Shown one piece after another: positions 1 through 9,030 of a stretch of DNA of 64,000 nucleotides. Origin of the DNA: DATJFQ01 sp035495555 (GTDB lineage Bacteria > Acidobacteriota > Vicinamibacteria > Vicinamibacterales > 2-12-FULL-66-21); NCBI GenBank assembly GCA_035495555.1, contig DATJFQ010000022.1, positions 97,384 through 161,383 on the forward strand. The letters are read 5' to 3'. The notes beneath the pieces are model-generated. The model searched no databases and was not told the DNA's origin. It saw nothing but the letters and a program-made list of their open reading frames with translations. The position numbers were made by a program, and so were the translations under genes. Positions within the stretch are counted from its first letter, which is position 1, and the number at the start of each line of letters is the position of its first letter.

Positions 1-3000
1 GCGTCCCGCCGCCCGCGCAAGAGCGGCCTGAACGAACCGGCGCTCGAATTCCACGCGTGCTTCATCGAACCCGACCGGCGACCGTCCGGCGGTCTCGGCA
101 ATCCGTGGCGGCAGAAGAGACGAGGGCACACGGCCGCGCGGCGGGGCGTGCACGGCAAGCGCCGCGAGCACGTTCTGCAGTTCGCGTACGTTTCCCGGCC
201 ACGAATACCTGGCGAGCCCGTGCACGAGATCCGGCGCGAGCGTCGCCCGAGTGCCGACACGCGCCGCGGCATCACGCCAGATGCGCTCCGCCAGCGCCGG
301 GATCTCGTCGGCGCGCTCCCTGAGCGGAGGGACGACGATGCGGATCACGTCGAGGCGGAAGCGGAGGTCCTGCCGGAATCGGCCGCCTTCGACCTCTCGT
401 TCGAGCGGACGGTTGGTGGCGGCCACGATCCGGACGTCGACGCGTCGCGGCAGGTTTTCGCCAACCCGCCGCACCTCGCCTTCCTGCAGCACCCGCAGCA
501 GCTTGGCCTGGGCGCGCGCCGACAATTCGGCGGCTTCGTCGAGGAACAACGTGCCCTGATCCGCATCCTCGAACAGCCCGGCGCGTTCGGACGCCGCGCC
601 CGTGAACGCGCCGCGCGCGTGGCCGAACAGCTCCGCCTCGAGCAGATCATCGGTAATGGCCGCGCAGTTCAGCGCGCAGAAGCGCCGGCCGCGGCGCCCG
701 CTGCGGGCATGGATGGCTCGCGCGACCAGTTCCTTGCCGCTGCCGCTCTCGCCTTCAATCAGCACCGGAAACGGAGCGCCCGCTGCGCGGGCAATCAGTG
801 CCCGCAGCCGCTCCGCTGCCGGCCCGGCGCCAAGAAGCGCGTCAGGTGAATCCGTGCGGAGAACGACGGTTGGCCGGGGTGCATTCAGCGCCGCGATCGC
901 CGGCGCGACGGCGGCAGCGGCCACGCGCAGCACGGCACGCGCACGCGCTTCGGCCGGCGCCTTCCCAGCCGTCCACCTCGCGCCTATGCAGCCGATGGTC
1001 CGTCCGCCGGCCCGCACCGGCTCGGCGGCTTCCGTGATGACACCCGGCGTAAACGCGCACGCCCCCGAATTGACGACGAGCCGCACGAGCGCGGCGCCGG
1101 GCCACGCGCGTCCGTGTGCAGCCACCTGGCGGGCTTCTTCTGCAGTCCACGCAGCGGTCGACGTCGCCCCCAGCCGTTCGTGCACGTCACAGACGACGGC
1201 CAGCACCGCGCTTTCGTCGTCTGGCGCCGCTTCGGTTAACCCGAGCAATGTCTCGAGCACGTCTGCCTCAATCCTGGCGACGGGCCGGCCGTGGTCCGCA
1301 GACGCGAGTATGGCGCGCAGATCGCCGGCACATGCCGCAGGCAGGCTCGACGCGGTCGCCACCAGCCGCTGCCGGCGTGCCGTGTTCCGCGGAGACACGG
1401 GGTCGGCGGCGACGCGGACGGCCCACGCGAGCCACTGCAGCGCGCGATCCCGCGCCGTCCTCGCCGCCCTCATCCCTTGCCTGGCTTCCTCGGTCGCCCC
1501 ACTGCGCTCCCCCATCGCGAGCTGGATGCGCGCGAGGACGAGGTGCGCCTCGCACGCCACATCTGGCGCGAGACCCGGTGTGAGCGCGTCGCGTGCGCAG
1601 GCTGCGGCGCTTCCGAGGTTCCCGGCACGCAGATGGATTCGCGCCAGGACGAGGGCGCCGAGCGGCGTTCGCTCCGCGCCATGTTCGCGCAGCAGTTCTT
1701 CCGCGCGGTCGTCGCTTTCGGCCCGCACCAGCACGTCGGCGAGCCGCGCGGCGCCTTCCCGTCGCAGGGCGTCGTCTTCGTGACCGAGCACGGCGCGAAA
1801 CGCCGCCTCCGCGTCGGCCTTCGACCCGTTCAGCGCGTGCGCCCGGCCAATCGACAGCAGCAGCCGAGGCTCGAAGTCAGCCGCCTGCAAATCGCGGGCA
1901 CGCTCGTACGCGCGCAACGCCGCGTCCGGCTCGCCTCGCCGGAGCAACAGATCGCCAAGGACGATCGATCCCTCGGCGGCCCGCGCTGTCGCGCCGCGTG
2001 CGACGAGCGCGTCGACGCAGCGTCGCAGCAGACGTAACGCACGGCTGTGCCGCCCACGACCCGCGACGTGCTCCGCGGCGCGCAGCACTCTCATCAGCCG
2101 GCGCACACCTGCATCCGCGCGCCGGTCGCTGTGCGGATCGACATCCGGGCGCAAGGACGATGCGGAAACCGCGTACCGCGGGGACGCCTCGTGCACCATC
2201 AGCACCGTCGGAGCCGGGTGTTCCGTTGCGAGCCTTTGAATGAATGACCCGGGCAGGCCTTGCGACTGCCGGATCGCGGCGCGGACGTCGGATTCTTCCG
2301 GACCGTGTTCGGGATCTCGATACAGCATGGTCGTCATCTCCACTGGAGAAAGCGGGTCGAGCGGGATCGCGCAGGTTCCGCGCACAGGTTCGCGGGAGAA
2401 CCGCAGCCACAGATGGCGGGCTGTGCCAGCCGTCGCGGCATGTGCGAGCAGCGTGGGGAGGACGTGGCCGCCCGGCAGCCAGTCGAACACGCAACAGTGA
2501 CGCTCGCGCAGGTGCGGGAGCACGAAGGGAAACCGGCTGTCGACCACCACGAATCCGCACAGCCGCGCGGCTCGCGCCAGGAGCACGCGCGCGGTGCGCA
2601 GGCCGCAGCCAACCGCGCCCGAAAGCGTGACGCACGTCACGCCGGGCGGTCCGCCGCTCTCCATCGTCACGCGGACGGCATCGACGGCGGCGCGCCACGC
2701 CAGGCGCCATCCGATCGGGGTCGGCGACGCCGTCGAGCCTTTCTCGATCGCGGGGCGCACGTGCCGTGCGCACATCGAGGCGGAAATCTCGAGACCGTGA
2801 GCGCGAAGGAACCGCACGAGATGCAGCGCCAACCGACGCGACCCCATTGCTCCGGTCTTCAACGGCGGCCGGAGCGCGTGCGCCTCAAACCACGTGTCCT
2901 CCGTCGTCCCGTAATCGAGGAGCGGCACGAGCAGCGGATGACGAAGCGTTGCGGCGACGTCGCAGAAGTGCGTGCGCTCGGCGATCGTACGCGCAGCGGG

Positions 3001-3093
3001 ATACCGTTCGATCGTCAGCCGCACGAGTTCACCGGTCGCGAGATCCACCGCCTCGCCATCGTCCAGCAGAAATCGATCGCCAAACACGCGCAT
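1..3093 (-). CDS. Large sigma-54-dependent transcriptional regulator, 3' end beyond the window
   Basis: A single open frame of 1031 visible codons runs off the left edge. Its last third is a sigma-54 AAA+ domain: Walker A GESGSGKE, the sigma-54 contact loop GAFTGA, Walker B GTLFLDEA, and the sensor region VAATNR. The expected Fis-type DNA-binding helix-turn-helix must lie outside the window. Upstream of it is a TPR-like helical region (about residues 350-560) and a possible GAF-like segment. The N-terminal 300 residues look like an eroded signalling NTPase: the Walker A position reads SGAVGCGLRT, without the GKT lysine. I chose ATG 3093 because a sigma-54 promoter candidate sits just upstream; ATG 3141 is in frame but lies upstream of that promoter. 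The target genes are unknown. The gene is divergent from aroC. Confidence 0.85.
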   Translation of the reverse strand, partial: MRVFGDRFLLDDGEAVDLATGELVRLTIERYPAARTIAERTHFCDVAATLRHPLLVPLLDYGTTEDTWFEAHALRPPLKTGAMGSRRLALHLVRFLRAHGLEISASMCARHVRPAIEKGSTASPTPIGWRLAWRAAVDAVRVTMESGGPPGVTCVTLSGAVGCGLRTARVLLARAARLCGFVVVDSRFPFVLPHLRERHCCVFDWLPGGHVLPTLLAHAATAGTARHLWLRFSREPVRGTCAIPLDPLSPVEMTTMLYRDPEHGPEESDVRAAIRQSQGLPGSFIQRLATEHPAPTVLMVHEASPRYAVSASSLRPDVDPHSDRRADAGVRRLMRVLRAAEHVAGRGRHSRALRLLRRCVDALVARGATARAAEGSIVLGDLLLRRGEPDAALRAYERARDLQAADFEPRLLLSIGRAHALNGSKADAEAAFRAVLGHEDDALRREGAARLADVLVRAESDDRAEELLREHGAERTPLGALVLARIHLRAGNLGSAAACARDALTPGLAPDVACEAHLVLARIQLAMGERSGATEEARQGMRAARTARDRALQWLAWAVRVAADPVSPRNTARRQRLVATASSLPAACAGDLRAILASADHGRPVARIEADVLETLLGLTEAAPDDESAVLAVVCDVHERLGATSTAAWTAEEARQVAAHGRAWPGAALVRLVVNSGACAFTPGVITEAAEPVRAGGRTIGCIGARWTAGKAPAEARARAVLRVAAAAVAPAIAALNAPRPTVVLRTDSPDALLGAGPAAERLRALIARAAGAPFPVLIEGESGSGKELVARAIHARSGRRGRRFCALNCAAITDDLLEAELFGHARGAFTGAASERAGLFEDADQGTLFLDEAAELSARAQAKLLRVLQEGEVRRVGENLPRRVDVRIVAATNRPLEREVEGGRFRQDLRFRLDVIRIVVPPLRERADEIPALAERIWRDAAARVGTRATLAPDLVHGLARYSWPGNVRELQNVLAALAVHAPPRGRVPSSLLPPRIAETAGRSPVGFDEARVEFERRFVQAALARAAGR

Positions 3094-3111
3094 GGGGAAT
3101 GCGGCTGCACA

Positions 3112-3128
3112 TTGCAAGACGGTCGCCC
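3112..3128 (-). promoter_or_regulatory. Candidate sigma-54 promoter for the large regulator
   Basis: On the minus strand the site has GG, ten bases, then GC inside a TTGCA -12 box. The predicted start point lies about nine bases before ATG 3093, so the regulator may control its own sigma-54 promoter. This is a motif call only. Confidence 0.45.
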
Positions 3129-3196
3129 GGATGAAAACCATCGGATTCACGAAGGATCGGAATGGCGCCGCTCCAAAAGCGCGCAGAAACTTCGTA

Positions 3197-3202
3197 TACA
3201 AT
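3197..3202 (+). promoter_or_regulatory. -10 box (TACAAT) of aroC
   Basis: TACAAT ends only nine bases before the aroC ATG, so the predicted transcript would begin within a few bases of the start codon. No Shine-Dalgarno sequence is visible. No convincing -35 box was found. Confidence 0.45.
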
Positions 3203-3211
3203 TTCGCGTCG

Positions 3212-4423
3212 ATGCTGCGTTTTCTCACCGCGGGGGAATCGCACGGCCGCGCGCTCGTGGTGATCGTCGAAGGACTTCCCGCAGGCCTGTCGATCGATTT
3301 CGACGCGATCACGCGCGAGCTGCGACGGCGCCAGGGGGGCTACGGGCGCGGCCGGCGGATGGCGATCGAGTCGGATCGCGCCGAGATTCTCAGCGGCGTA
3401 CGTGCCGGCCAGACGCTTGGCGGCCCGATCGCGATGCTGATCGAGAACCGCGACTGGCCCAACTGGCAATACACGATGCGTCAGACGGTCGAGGCGCCCC
3501 CGGGTGCGGGCGGCGCACGGCGTACACCCGTGACCCGGCCGCGTCCAGGCCACGCCGATCTGGCTGGCGGAGCGAAGTACGAACGCGACGATCTTCGCGA
3601 CGTGCTCGAACGTGCCAGCGCGCGCGAGACCGCGGCGCGGGTGGCGGCGGGTGCGCTGGCACGTCAGCTCCTCGCCGCCGCGTCAATCCGCATCGCAAGT
3701 CACGTCTTCCGGATCGGCTCCGTCGGCTTCGGCGATCCGCTCGCGGTGACGTTCGCTCAAGCGGCGGCGCTGGATCCGGAAGGGCCCATCCGGTGCGCCG
3801 ACGCGTCGCTCGAATCATCGATGATTGCAGAAATCGATCGGGCGCGCGAAGCTGGCGATACCCTGGGCGGCGCGTTCGAGGTGATCGCGACGGGGGTTCC
3901 CGTCGGGCTCGGCAGCTACGTGCAGTGGGACCGCAAACTCGACGGCCGTCTCGCGCAGGCGATGATGTCGATTCCTGCAATCAAGGCGGTCGGCATCGGC
4001 GCGGGACCGCTCGTGGCGGAGCGGCCCGGATCCGCAGTGCACGACGAAATGGTACCGGCCGGCGACGACAGCCGCGCGACGGGTATCGCGCGGCCGACCA
4101 ACAACGCCGGCGGGCTCGAGGGCGGCGTCACCAACGGTGAAGACGTGCGTGTCTCGGCCTTCATGAAGCCGATCTCCACTTTGATGAAACCGCTGCGGTC
4201 GGTGGATGTCACCACCATGGAACCGGCGGCAGCGGCGATCGAGCGAAGCGACGTCTGCGCGGTCCCTGCCGCTGCCGTCGTCGGCGAAGCGATGCTCGCG
4301 CTGGTGCTCGCGGACGCCCTGCTCGAGCGATTCGGCGGCGACTCCGTTCCGGCGCTCACCCGCGCGATGCAGGCCACCGACGAACAGCTCCGCCGCCGGT
4401 TTGCGCCGTCACCGTCCCGATGA
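3212..4423 (+). CDS. aroC: Chorismate synthase
   Basis: Chorismate synthase converts 5-enolpyruvylshikimate-3-phosphate to chorismate with reduced FMN, the last common step of aromatic amino acid and folate/quinone precursor synthesis in the cytoplasm. The 403-residue product has the family N-terminus MLRFLTAGESHGRAL, the RPGHADLAGGAKY signature (about residues 109-121), and the C-terminal RSDVCAVPAA signature. An upstream in-frame extension to 2972 exists but lacks family similarity. The MLRF start matches the usual family N-terminus and the nearby -10 box. Its stop overlaps the def start by four bases (ATGA), and it heads a run of tightly coupled housekeeping genes. Confidence 0.96.
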   Translation: MLRFLTAGESHGRALVVIVEGLPAGLSIDFDAITRELRRRQGGYGRGRRMAIESDRAEILSGVRAGQTLGGPIAMLIENRDWPNWQYTMRQTVEAPPGAGGARRTPVTRPRPGHADLAGGAKYERDDLRDVLERASARETAARVAAGALARQLLAAASIRIASHVFRIGSVGFGDPLAVTFAQAAALDPEGPIRCADASLESSMIAEIDRAREAGDTLGGAFEVIATGVPVGLGSYVQWDRKLDGRLAQAMMSIPAIKAVGIGAGPLVAERPGSAVHDEMVPAGDDSRATGIARPTNNAGGLEGGVTNGEDVRVSAFMKPISTLMKPLRSVDVTTMEPAAAAIERSDVCAVPAAAVVGEAMLALVLADALLERFGGDSVPALTRAMQATDEQLRRRFAPSPSR

Positions 4424-4929
4424 TCCGGCCGATTCTGCGCTACGGCGACCGGCTGCTTCATCAGCGGGCCGCCGCGGTCACCGTCTTCGATGATCGCCTC
4501 CAGCGCCTGATCGATGACATGATCGAGACGATGTACGCGGCGCCGGGGATTGGGCTCGCCGCAACGCAGGTGGGCGAACCCGTGCGCGTCTGCGTGATCG
4601 ATCTGTCGGTCGGCCGCAACGCTGCGGATTTGATCGTGCTCATCAATCCCGAGTTCGTCGAGCGCGATGGCACGCAGTTCGAAGACGAGGGCTGCCTCAG
4701 CGCTCCCGGCTTCAACGCCACGGTCGTCCGCCCTGCTCGAGTCGTGGTGAAGGCGCTGGATCGTCACGGGGAGCCGTTCACGAAAGAGGGCACGGGCCTG
4801 CTCGCCCGCGCGTTCCAGCACGAGATCGACCACCTCGACGGCGTCGTCTTCATCGATCTGCTCCGCGGGATTAAACGCGATCTCATCGTCCGACGAATCA
4901 ACAAGCTGCGAAAGACCGGCAAGTGGTAG
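4420..4929 (+). CDS. def: Peptide deformylase
   Basis: This enzyme removes the formyl group from the N-terminal methionine of nascent proteins, using a metal held by one Cys and two His. All three diagnostic motifs are intact in the 169-residue product: GIGLAATQ near residue 44, EGCLSAPG near 90 and QHEIDHLDG near 132. The start overlaps the aroC stop (ATGA) and the end overlaps the GTG of fmt. def and fmt together complete the formylation/deformylation cycle, a common pairing. The metal ligands are all present, so it should be active. Confidence 0.96.
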   Translation: MIRPILRYGDRLLHQRAAAVTVFDDRLQRLIDDMIETMYAAPGIGLAATQVGEPVRVCVIDLSVGRNAADLIVLINPEFVERDGTQFEDEGCLSAPGFNATVVRPARVVVKALDRHGEPFTKEGTGLLARAFQHEIDHLDGVVFIDLLRGIKRDLIVRRINKLRKTGKW

Positions 4930-5918
4930 GAAATCAGCCGCTGCGGATCGTCTATTTCGGAACGCCGGCTTTCGCCGTGCCATCGCTCGAGGCGCTGATC
5001 CGTTCACATCATCAGGTCGTCGCACTTGTGTCACAGCCGGACCGCCCACGCGGACGGGGGCAGCAACTGCAGGCGACGCCGACGCGACAGGTGGCGCTGG
5101 CACACGCGATTCCGGTCCTCCAGCCTTTGAAGATCCGGGACGAAGGATTTCTTGGCGAAGTCCGCGCGTACGAGCCCGATCTTGGCGTCGTGGCCGCGTT
5201 CGGCCGGATTCTGCCGGATGCGCTGCTCGCGATCCCGCGGCTCGGGATGATCAACGTGCACGCATCGCGGCTGCCGAAATATCGCGGTGCGGCGCCCATT
5301 CAGCGCGCGGTTCTGGCCGGCGAGCGAGAGACCGGCGTCTCCATCATGCGAGTGGTGACCGAACTGGATGCGGGCCCGACGTTCGCGATTGCCGGCATGC
5401 CGATCGGGCCGGACGAAACCAGTGGCGACGTCGAGGCGCGGCTTGCGATCGTCGGCGCCGAGGCGCTGATCCCGGTGGTCGACGATCTTGCGGCTGGCCG
5501 CGCGATCGAAACGCCGCAGGACGCGTCGCAGGCGACCTTCGCGCCGAAGGTAACGAAGGAAGAGAGCGAGATCGTCTGGACGGAGCGCGCGGGCGTCATC
5601 CACAACAAGGTCCGTGGGCTGCAGCCGTGGCCGCTCGCGTCCACCCACCTGGCGGGCGCCCGCCACGTCATCCGCCGCACCGAGTGTGTAATCGAGCGAC
5701 CGGGGTCTGACCCCATTCAGCGGGAGTGTGTAACTGAGCGACCGGGGTCTGACCCCGGAGACGTCGTGCGCGCGGGGGGGGACCACCTGGTGGTCGCCTG
5801 TGGCGAGGGTACGGCGCTCAGAATCCTCGAGATCCAGCCCGAAGGGCGCCGCACGATGACCGCACGCGAGTTCCTGGCAGGCAGACGCCTGACAGCGGGC
5901 GACCGGTTCGGGACGTGA
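4923..5918 (+). CDS. fmt: Methionyl-tRNA formyltransferase with an in-frame repeat insertion
   Basis: The protein transfers a formyl group from 10-formyltetrahydrofolate to initiator Met-tRNA. The N-terminal GTPAFAVPSLEAL, the catalytic region NVHASRLPKYRGAAP and the ELDAGP aspartate are intact in the first 150 residues. The GTG start overlaps the def stop. At 331 residues it is longer than the usual 310-315. The excess is about 25 residues (254-278) in the C-terminal tRNA-binding domain, encoded by two copies of a 33-bp palindromic repeat. The reading frame is kept through both copies and resumes in normal family sequence (VVRAGGDHLVVACG). The enzyme is likely functional, with an altered surface loop. 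Confidence 0.94.
   Translation: MVGNQPLRIVYFGTPAFAVPSLEALIRSHHQVVALVSQPDRPRGRGQQLQATPTRQVALAHAIPVLQPLKIRDEGFLGEVRAYEPDLGVVAAFGRILPDALLAIPRLGMINVHASRLPKYRGAAPIQRAVLAGERETGVSIMRVVTELDAGPTFAIAGMPIGPDETSGDVEARLAIVGAEALIPVVDDLAAGRAIETPQDASQATFAPKVTKEESEIVWTERAGVIHNKVRGLQPWPLASTHLAGARHVIRRTECVIERPGSDPIQRECVTERPGSDPGDVVRAGGDHLVVACGEGTALRILEIQPEGRRTMTAREFLAGRRLTAGDRFGT
5682..5756 (+). repeat. Two in-frame copies of a 33-bp palindromic (REP-like) repeat inside fmt
   Basis: Copies at 5682-5714 and 5724-5756 differ at two adjacent bases (TC versus CT) and are separated by nine bases, giving a 42-bp period. Each is exactly 11 codons long and begins on a codon boundary, so each encodes ECV(I/T)ERPGSDP. 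Each contains GGGGTC-T-GACCCC. In the second copy the stem grows to eight pairs (CCGGGGTC/GACCCCGG). The shape suggests a REP-type mobile palindrome, but no REP transposase is visible here. Confidence 0.85.
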
Positions 5919-7228
5919 TCGCGCCCGCACGCCTCGCGGCGTATGCAGTGCTCCTGGAACTCGAGCGCACGCCAATGCACCTCGGCTCTGCGCTCGAGCG
6001 CGCGCGGAGAAATCTGCCAGACGAGCGGGACCGCGCACTCGCTGGCGAGATCGCGGCCGGTACGCTGCGATGGCGTGCCGCGTTCGACCACGTGATCGCA
6101 GTTTTTGCGAAGCGCCCGGTCGCGCGCCTCGATCTCGAGGTCCTCACGATCCTTCGCCTCAGCCTCTTTCAACTGCTCCACCTCGATCGCGTGCCCGCGG
6201 CTGCGATTGTCGACGACGCGGTGGAGATGACGAGAAAGGTTTCCAGGAAGAGCGCGGCGCCGTTTGTGAACGCGCTGCTCCGCCGCGCCTCGCGGGAACG
6301 GCACAAGCTGCCGCTGCCTCCTCGTCCGCACGACGACGGGACTGACGACGCCTGGATCGCGTACCTCTCGACGACGCGCTCCCATCCCCGGTGGCTGATC
6401 GAGCGCTGGCTGGCGCGCTGGGGGCGCGGCGAAACCGAAGCCTGGGCGACCTTCAACAACTCGGCTGCGCCGCTGACGATCCGAGCGAACACCTTGAAGA
6501 CGACGCGGGAGGCGCTCGCGTCCGAGCTTGCCCGCTGTGGTGTCGAGACCGACCCGTGCACACACGCGCGCGACGGATTGATCGTGCGGAGCGGAAATCC
6601 GCTTGCCACTCCGCTGGCGCACACCGGCGCGTTCGTGGTGCAGGACGAAGCCTCGCAGCTCGTCGCGCAGTTCGCCGATGCCCGGCCGGGCGAGCGCGTG
6701 CTCGACGCCTGTGCCGCTCCTGGGGGCAAGACGACGGCGATGGCGTCGTCGATGCGGGACGAAGGGATCGTCGTCGCGTGCGATGTTCGGGAACGCCGCG
6801 TCAGTCTGCTGTTGCGCACCGTGCGTGAATCGGGCGCGCGCGTCATCCGCGTCGCGAGGCTCGACGCGTCACGCCCGCTTCCCTTCGGTCCGGTGTTCGA
6901 TCTGGTGCTGATCGATGCGCCGTGCTCCGGGCTGGGAACGGTCCGCCGTGATCCAGACATCAAATGGCGCCGGTCACCCGCCGATCTGCGGGAACTCGTC
7001 GAGCGGCAGCTTCGGATGCTCTCCTCGGCCGCAGCCGTCGTCCGCCCCGGCGGGCGCGTGATCTATTCGACGTGCTCGAGCGAGCCGGAGGAGAACGAGG
7101 AGGCGATCGAGCAATTCCTGTCTGTGACCTCAGCGTTCTACGCCGACGGCGAGCCGTTGCGAACGCTTCCCTTCCGCGACGGCCTGGAGGCCTTCTACGC
7201 GTGCCGTCTGATTCGGGTAAACTGTTGA
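5915..7228 (+). CDS. rsmB: 16S rRNA m5C967 methyltransferase, RsmB-like
   Basis: The protein methylates cytosine 967 of 16S rRNA using S-adenosylmethionine. Residues 1-130 form a NusB-like RNA-binding domain. The C-terminal methyltransferase domain has the SAM-binding DACAAPGGKTTAMA, the catalytic DAPCSGLGTVRRDP with its cysteine, and the second cysteine in YSTCSSEPEENE. At 437 residues it is a normal length. The GTG start overlaps the fmt stop by four bases (GTGA), so the two are translationally coupled. The def-fmt-rsmB order is widespread in bacteria. Confidence 0.94.
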   Translation: MIAPARLAAYAVLLELERTPMHLGSALERARRNLPDERDRALAGEIAAGTLRWRAAFDHVIAVFAKRPVARLDLEVLTILRLSLFQLLHLDRVPAAAIVDDAVEMTRKVSRKSAAPFVNALLRRASRERHKLPLPPRPHDDGTDDAWIAYLSTTRSHPRWLIERWLARWGRGETEAWATFNNSAAPLTIRANTLKTTREALASELARCGVETDPCTHARDGLIVRSGNPLATPLAHTGAFVVQDEASQLVAQFADARPGERVLDACAAPGGKTTAMASSMRDEGIVVACDVRERRVSLLLRTVRESGARVIRVARLDASRPLPFGPVFDLVLIDAPCSGLGTVRRDPDIKWRRSPADLRELVERQLRMLSSAAAVVRPGGRVIYSTCSSEPEENEEAIEQFLSVTSAFYADGEPLRTLPFRDGLEAFYACRLIRVNC

Positions 7229-7232
7229 ATTC

Positions 7233-7955
7233 ATGGCCCTATCGCCGCGCCTCTGGGGAGCGGGCAGGCGTCTGCTCATCGCCGGCGGCCTGCTCGTGAC
7301 CTATCTCGTGTTCGCTGCCGCGTCGATGCGGGTCGCGCTGCGTTCGCGCGACGTGATCGTGCCCTCCCTCAGCGGGAAGACCGTGAACGATGCGAGCGCG
7401 GTGCTCCTCAACAGCGGTTTGAACCTGAAAGTCGAGGACGCGCGTCGTCCCGATCCGACGGTGCCGGCAGGGCGCGTCATCAGCCAGGACCCGAGCGCCG
7501 GCACGCGCACGCGTCGTCAGCGCAGCGTCAAGGTGTGGGTCAGCGCGGGGCCGCGGGTCAAACAGGTGCCTCTTCTCGTGGGGGAATCAGAGCGCACGGC
7601 ACAGCTCCGCGCGCAGCAGGACGGACTGACGCTTCTGCCCGAATCAGAAATCCGTTCGGCCGACTATCCGGTGGGCGCCGTCATCGCGCAGAATCCGCCG
7701 CAGAAGACGAACGCCGATCAGGTGGCACTGCTCGTCAACCGCGGCGAACGCAGCACGACGTATGTCATGCCGGATCTGATTGGCGTCAACGGCGATCGCG
7801 CCGCCGACGTGCTGCGGGCCAGCGGCTTCCGCGTTTCCGTGGTCGGCGACCATCCCTATCCTGGCGTGCCCGCCGGGATCGTACTGCGACAGAGTCCACA
7901 GGGCGGATTCCAGGTCAGTCCCGGAGAGGCCATCTCGCTCGAGGTGAGCCGCTGA
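7233..7955 (+). CDS. Membrane-anchored protein with three PASTA domains
   Basis: The 240-residue product begins with one hydrophobic segment (about residues 13-33). It is followed by three PASTA repeats (about 40-107, 110-175 and 178-240) with VPSLSGKTVNDAS-type starts and GRVISQDPSAG-type ends. PASTA domains bind peptidoglycan fragments and usually occur in Ser/Thr kinases or penicillin-binding proteins. Here no kinase or transpeptidase domain is attached. It lies between rsmB and rpe and its stop overlaps the rpe ATG. A role in sensing or binding cell wall is an inference from the domain alone. Confidence 0.88.
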   Translation: MALSPRLWGAGRRLLIAGGLLVTYLVFAAASMRVALRSRDVIVPSLSGKTVNDASAVLLNSGLNLKVEDARRPDPTVPAGRVISQDPSAGTRTRRQRSVKVWVSAGPRVKQVPLLVGESERTAQLRAQQDGLTLLPESEIRSADYPVGAVIAQNPPQKTNADQVALLVNRGERSTTYVMPDLIGVNGDRAADVLRASGFRVSVVGDHPYPGVPAGIVLRQSPQGGFQVSPGEAISLEVSR

Positions 7956-8635
7956 TGAAACCGGCCGGGCATCTCCAGATTGCACCCTCGCTGCTGTCGG
8001 CAGACTTTGCGGCGCTGGGGGACGCCATCGCGCGCGTGGAGGCGGGCGGCGCGGACCTGATCCACGTGGACGTCATGGACGGCCACTTCGTGCCGAACAT
8101 CACGCTCGGGCCGCCCATCGTCAAGGCCATTCGCAAGCGTGCCCATGTGCCGCTCGACGTGCATTTGATGATCGAGTCTCCGGACCTGTTCGTCGAGGCG
8201 TTCGTCGAGGCAGGCGCCGCGAGCCTGACGGTTCACGCCGAAGCGGTCGTGCACCTCAACCGCACCGTGAATTTCATCAAGAGCTTCGGCGTGCGGGCCG
8301 GCGTGGCGTTGAACCCCGCGACCCCGGTCGTCGCCCTCGAAGATATCGCGTGCGATGTAGATTACGTGCTGGTCATGACCGTGAATCCCGGGTTCGGAGG
8401 TCAGACTTTCATCCCCCGGTCGGAGTCCAAAGTACGTCAGGTGCGCGAACTGCTCCGCCGGGAAGGCAGCACGGCGCCAATCGAGGTCGATGGCGGAATT
8501 GACATCCATACGGCGCCGCGGATCGTGGCGGCCGGCGCCGACATTCTGGTCGCGGGAAACTCCATCTTCAACACGCCGGACCCGACGGCGGCTACGCGCG
8601 CGCTGCGCGCGGCCGTGCTGGAGTCCGCCTCCTGA
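7955..8635 (+). CDS. rpe: Ribulose-phosphate 3-epimerase
   Basis: This enzyme interconverts ribulose-5-phosphate and xylulose-5-phosphate in the pentose phosphate pathway. The 226-residue TIM-barrel protein shows IAPSLLSADFA at the N-terminus, HVDVMDGHFVPN with catalytic Asp and metal-binding His, DVHLMI, VMTVNPGFGGQ and the EVDGGI segment. The ATG at 7955 shares its A with the preceding TGA. A longer in-frame extension upstream reads only antisense-like sequence of the PASTA gene and was discarded. Its stop overlaps the next ATG in the same way. Confidence 0.96.
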   Translation: MKPAGHLQIAPSLLSADFAALGDAIARVEAGGADLIHVDVMDGHFVPNITLGPPIVKAIRKRAHVPLDVHLMIESPDLFVEAFVEAGAASLTVHAEAVVHLNRTVNFIKSFGVRAGVALNPATPVVALEDIACDVDYVLVMTVNPGFGGQTFIPRSESKVRQVRELLRREGSTAPIEVDGGIDIHTAPRIVAAGADILVAGNSIFNTPDPTAATRALRAAVLESAS

Positions 8636-9030
8636 TGCCCACCTCGGTCACTCGGCTTCGGGTGCGGTACGCCGAAACCGATAAGATGGGCGTCGTTTAC
8701 TACGCGAATTACTTCGTCTGGTTCGAGGTGGGGCGGACGGATCTGCTCCGCGAACTGGGGTGGTCGTACCGGGAGATGGAACACGCAGGCGTGTCGTTGC
8801 CGGTCATCGATGCGCGCTGCGAGTACAAGCGGCCGGCGAAGTACGACGATGAAATCGAAGTGAGGACGGCAGGCCGCATGCTCTCTCCGATCAGGATGCA
8901 GTTCGACTACGACGTCGTCCGCCTCGACGATGGCAGCGTTGCCGCAGCAGGCCACACCGTACACGCGGCGCTCGATCCACGGGGCCGTCCCTGCCGCCTG
9001 CCGAAACGAATCATCGAGGTGTTCGCGTGA
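8635..9030 (+). CDS. YbgC-like hotdog-fold acyl-CoA thioesterase
   Basis: The 131-residue product is a single hotdog domain of the 4-hydroxybenzoyl-CoA thioesterase family. The active-site region RVRYAETDKMGVVYYANYF contains the catalytic Asp. In enterobacteria YbgC is linked to the Tol-Pal envelope system, but no tol genes are visible here. The ATG overlaps the rpe stop, and the gene ends inside the next start. It probably hydrolyses short or medium acyl-CoA; the true substrate cannot be read from sequence. Confidence 0.88.
   Translation: MPTSVTRLRVRYAETDKMGVVYYANYFVWFEVGRTDLLRELGWSYREMEHAGVSLPVIDARCEYKRPAKYDDEIEVRTAGRMLSPIRMQFDYDVVRLDDGSVAAAGHTVHAALDPRGRPCRLPKRIIEVFA

Noticed and set aside
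148..3134. Several plus-strand open frames of 200-600 codons opposite the large regulator
   Set aside because: They are Arg/Ala/Pro-rich with no motifs, and lie opposite a minus-strand frame with clear sigma-54 AAA+ motifs. High GC content creates such antisense frames.
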